Below, piece by piece: positions 63,104 through 64,000 of a stretch of 64,000 bases of DNA. The translations under genes were made by a program, and so were the position numbers. Numbering within the stretch: the first letter of the stretch is position 1; each line of letters starts with the position of its first letter. Source of the DNA: Dyadobacter sp. GTDB lineage: Bacteria > Bacteroidota > Bacteroidia > Cytophagales > Spirosomataceae. Location: positions 265,082 to 329,081 of the forward strand of contig NZ_JAGIAS010000008.1 of assembly GCF_017744695.1 (NCBI RefSeq). Direction: 5' to 3'. The notes beneath the pieces were generated by a model that saw nothing but the letters and a program-made list of their open reading frames with translations, searched no databases and was not told where the DNA came from.

Positions 63104-64000
63104 TCAGTAATTTTCGTTTTGCGTCCAAACCCCTTTCATAATATCCATTTGCCCCAGCGGGATCGGTAACAGATAGGCTTTGAACTTTCTTTTCGTGCCT
63201 TTCGCGTCGTATGCTACCTGGGGGATCACCTTCTCGGCCAGTTTCCAGCGTACGAGGTCGTTGTAACGCAAACCTTCGAAGGCCAGCTCCACTCTCCGTT
63301 CGTTACGGATCACCTCGCGCGTGAGGGCAGTTTTAGCAGGCATTTCCACACCCGGCCTCGCCCGCACGTCGTTCAACGCTTTCAATGCATTGGCATCGCT
63401 TCCCTTCCCGCTTTCGAACATGGCTTCGGCATACATGAGCAGCAGGTCGGCATAGCGGATCTTCACCATATGCTGCTCGCTCAATGTGGAGCCCGACCCG
63501 TTGTTGATCGCCGGATTAACCCATTTCTTGAAGGCCATGCCGGTGTAAGGGATCTGTCCTTCGGCAAGACTCCCGGTCTGTTTAAAACCGGCCGGGTTGT
63601 AAGCCCACGGGTCTCCTGCTTCGAAGATGGTCATCTTCCGGCGCGGGTCATTGGGCTCATAAGCATCGCGGAGTTCAAGTGTAGGAAAGACGGACATCCG
63701 CGCGCCGATAATCTGGTCCAGTGAATGATAGTCGTCGGGCGCCTTAAATTGAACAGAAAACATGATCTCCCGATTGTTGATCTGATTTCCAAAGAACACG
63801 CCTGAGTAATTGTCCGAGAGTTTGAACGGGTTAGTCGCATCGCCGATCAGGCTCCATGCGGCATCCGCAGCGTCGGCATAACGCTCGCTATTCAGCAATA
63901 CCCTCGTTTTTAATGCAATGGCCGAGCCCTTCACGGCACGCCCGTCCGTATACGCAACTGCGGGGAGGTATGAAATCGCCAGGTCCAGGTCTTTCAATAT
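63104..64000 (-). CDS. SusD/RagB-family lipoprotein, C-terminal part (5' end outside window)
   Basis: The frame runs on past the right edge, so only the last ~298 residues are present. Features of SusD C-terminal halves: KIRYADLLLMYAEAMFESG, LNDVRARPGVEMPA, IRNERRVELAFEGLRYNDLVRW and the end PLGQMDIMKGVWTQNENY. It heads the run of GH97, GH95-like and ThuA genes; a SusC gene is expected just upstream outside the window. Confidence 0.93.
   Translation of the reverse strand: MLKDLDLAISYLPAVAYTDGRAVKGSAIALKTRVLLNSERYADAADAAWSLIGDATNPFKLSDNYSGVFFGNQINNREIMFSVQFKAPDDYHSLDQIIGARMSVFPTLELRDAYEPNDPRRKMTIFEAGDPWAYNPAGFKQTGSLAEGQIPYTGMAFKKWVNPAINNGSGSTLSEQHMVKIRYADLLLMYAEAMFESGKGSDANALKALNDVRARPGVEMPAKTALTREVIRNERRVELAFEGLRYNDLVRWKLAEKVIPQVAYDAKGTKRKFKAYLLPIPLGQMDIMKGVWTQNENY

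Overview
The window looks like chromosomal DNA of a member of the Bacteroidota, most likely a Cytophagales bacterium of the Dyadobacter/Spirosomaceae kind (inference). The evidence is SusC/SusD pairs, two proteins with Por-type (T9SS) C-terminal sorting domains, two-component-regulator propeller kinases, a GH97 enzyme, and several promoters of the Bacteroidota type (TTG or TTTG, about 20 bases, TAnnTTTG). I see no rRNA, tRNA, insertion sequence, phage or CRISPR array. Both ends cut through genes.

Layout. 1-5.5 kb: end of a T9SS cargo protein; a MocR-type regulator, EamA permease and ketopantoate-reductase-like enzyme on the minus strand; a CrtO-like membrane protein; a RibD/DHFR-like reductase. 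5.9-10.6 kb: a SusC/SusD pair. 10.8-12.9 kb: a phosphoribosyltransferase and a DUF4180-Crp-SugE cluster. 13.3-16.5 kb: a histidine kinase with an ethylene-receptor-like copper-binding sensor domain, an overlapping receiver protein and a glycosyltransferase. 16.5-30 kb: ordinary accessory genes, including a SCO1 pair, a TetR/OsmC pair with a shared operator-like site, Ogt, ABC-F, a broken MuiA-family gene, pirin, SDR and AraC.

30.9-37.8 kb is the most interesting part: a compact class I lanthipeptide locus. On the minus strand it runs lanB (full-length dehydratase), a LytTR response regulator, a LytS-type kinase, and a 55-codon gene at 30967-31134 that reads like a lanthipeptide precursor. Divergent from lanB is a LanC-like protein in which the expected zinc ligands cannot be found. 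The likely scheme is that LytS/LytR control the locus, LanB dehydrates Ser/Thr in the short core, and ring closure is either absent, spontaneous or done elsewhere. No dedicated transporter or leader protease is visible.

37.8-40.7 kb: a two-gene unit encoding a surface S74-chaperone protein and a T9SS protein. 41.1-50.8 kb: four NarL/FixJ response regulators beside two tandem paralogous sensor kinases with periplasmic propellers. The kinases lack receiver and AraC domains, so the separate regulators are the obvious partners; two of the four carry Glu where the phosphorylated Asp should be. 50.8-55.6 kb: a small secreted protein, two divergent paralogous lipoproteins, and an ECF sigma factor overlapping a possible anti-sigma/beta-barrel fusion. 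55.7-58.2 kb: a TetR, diheme-cytochrome and two small membrane-protein genes behind a 38-bp palindrome. 58.2-64 kb: part of a polysaccharide-utilisation locus (SusD, GH97, GH95-like, ThuA) that runs off the right edge.
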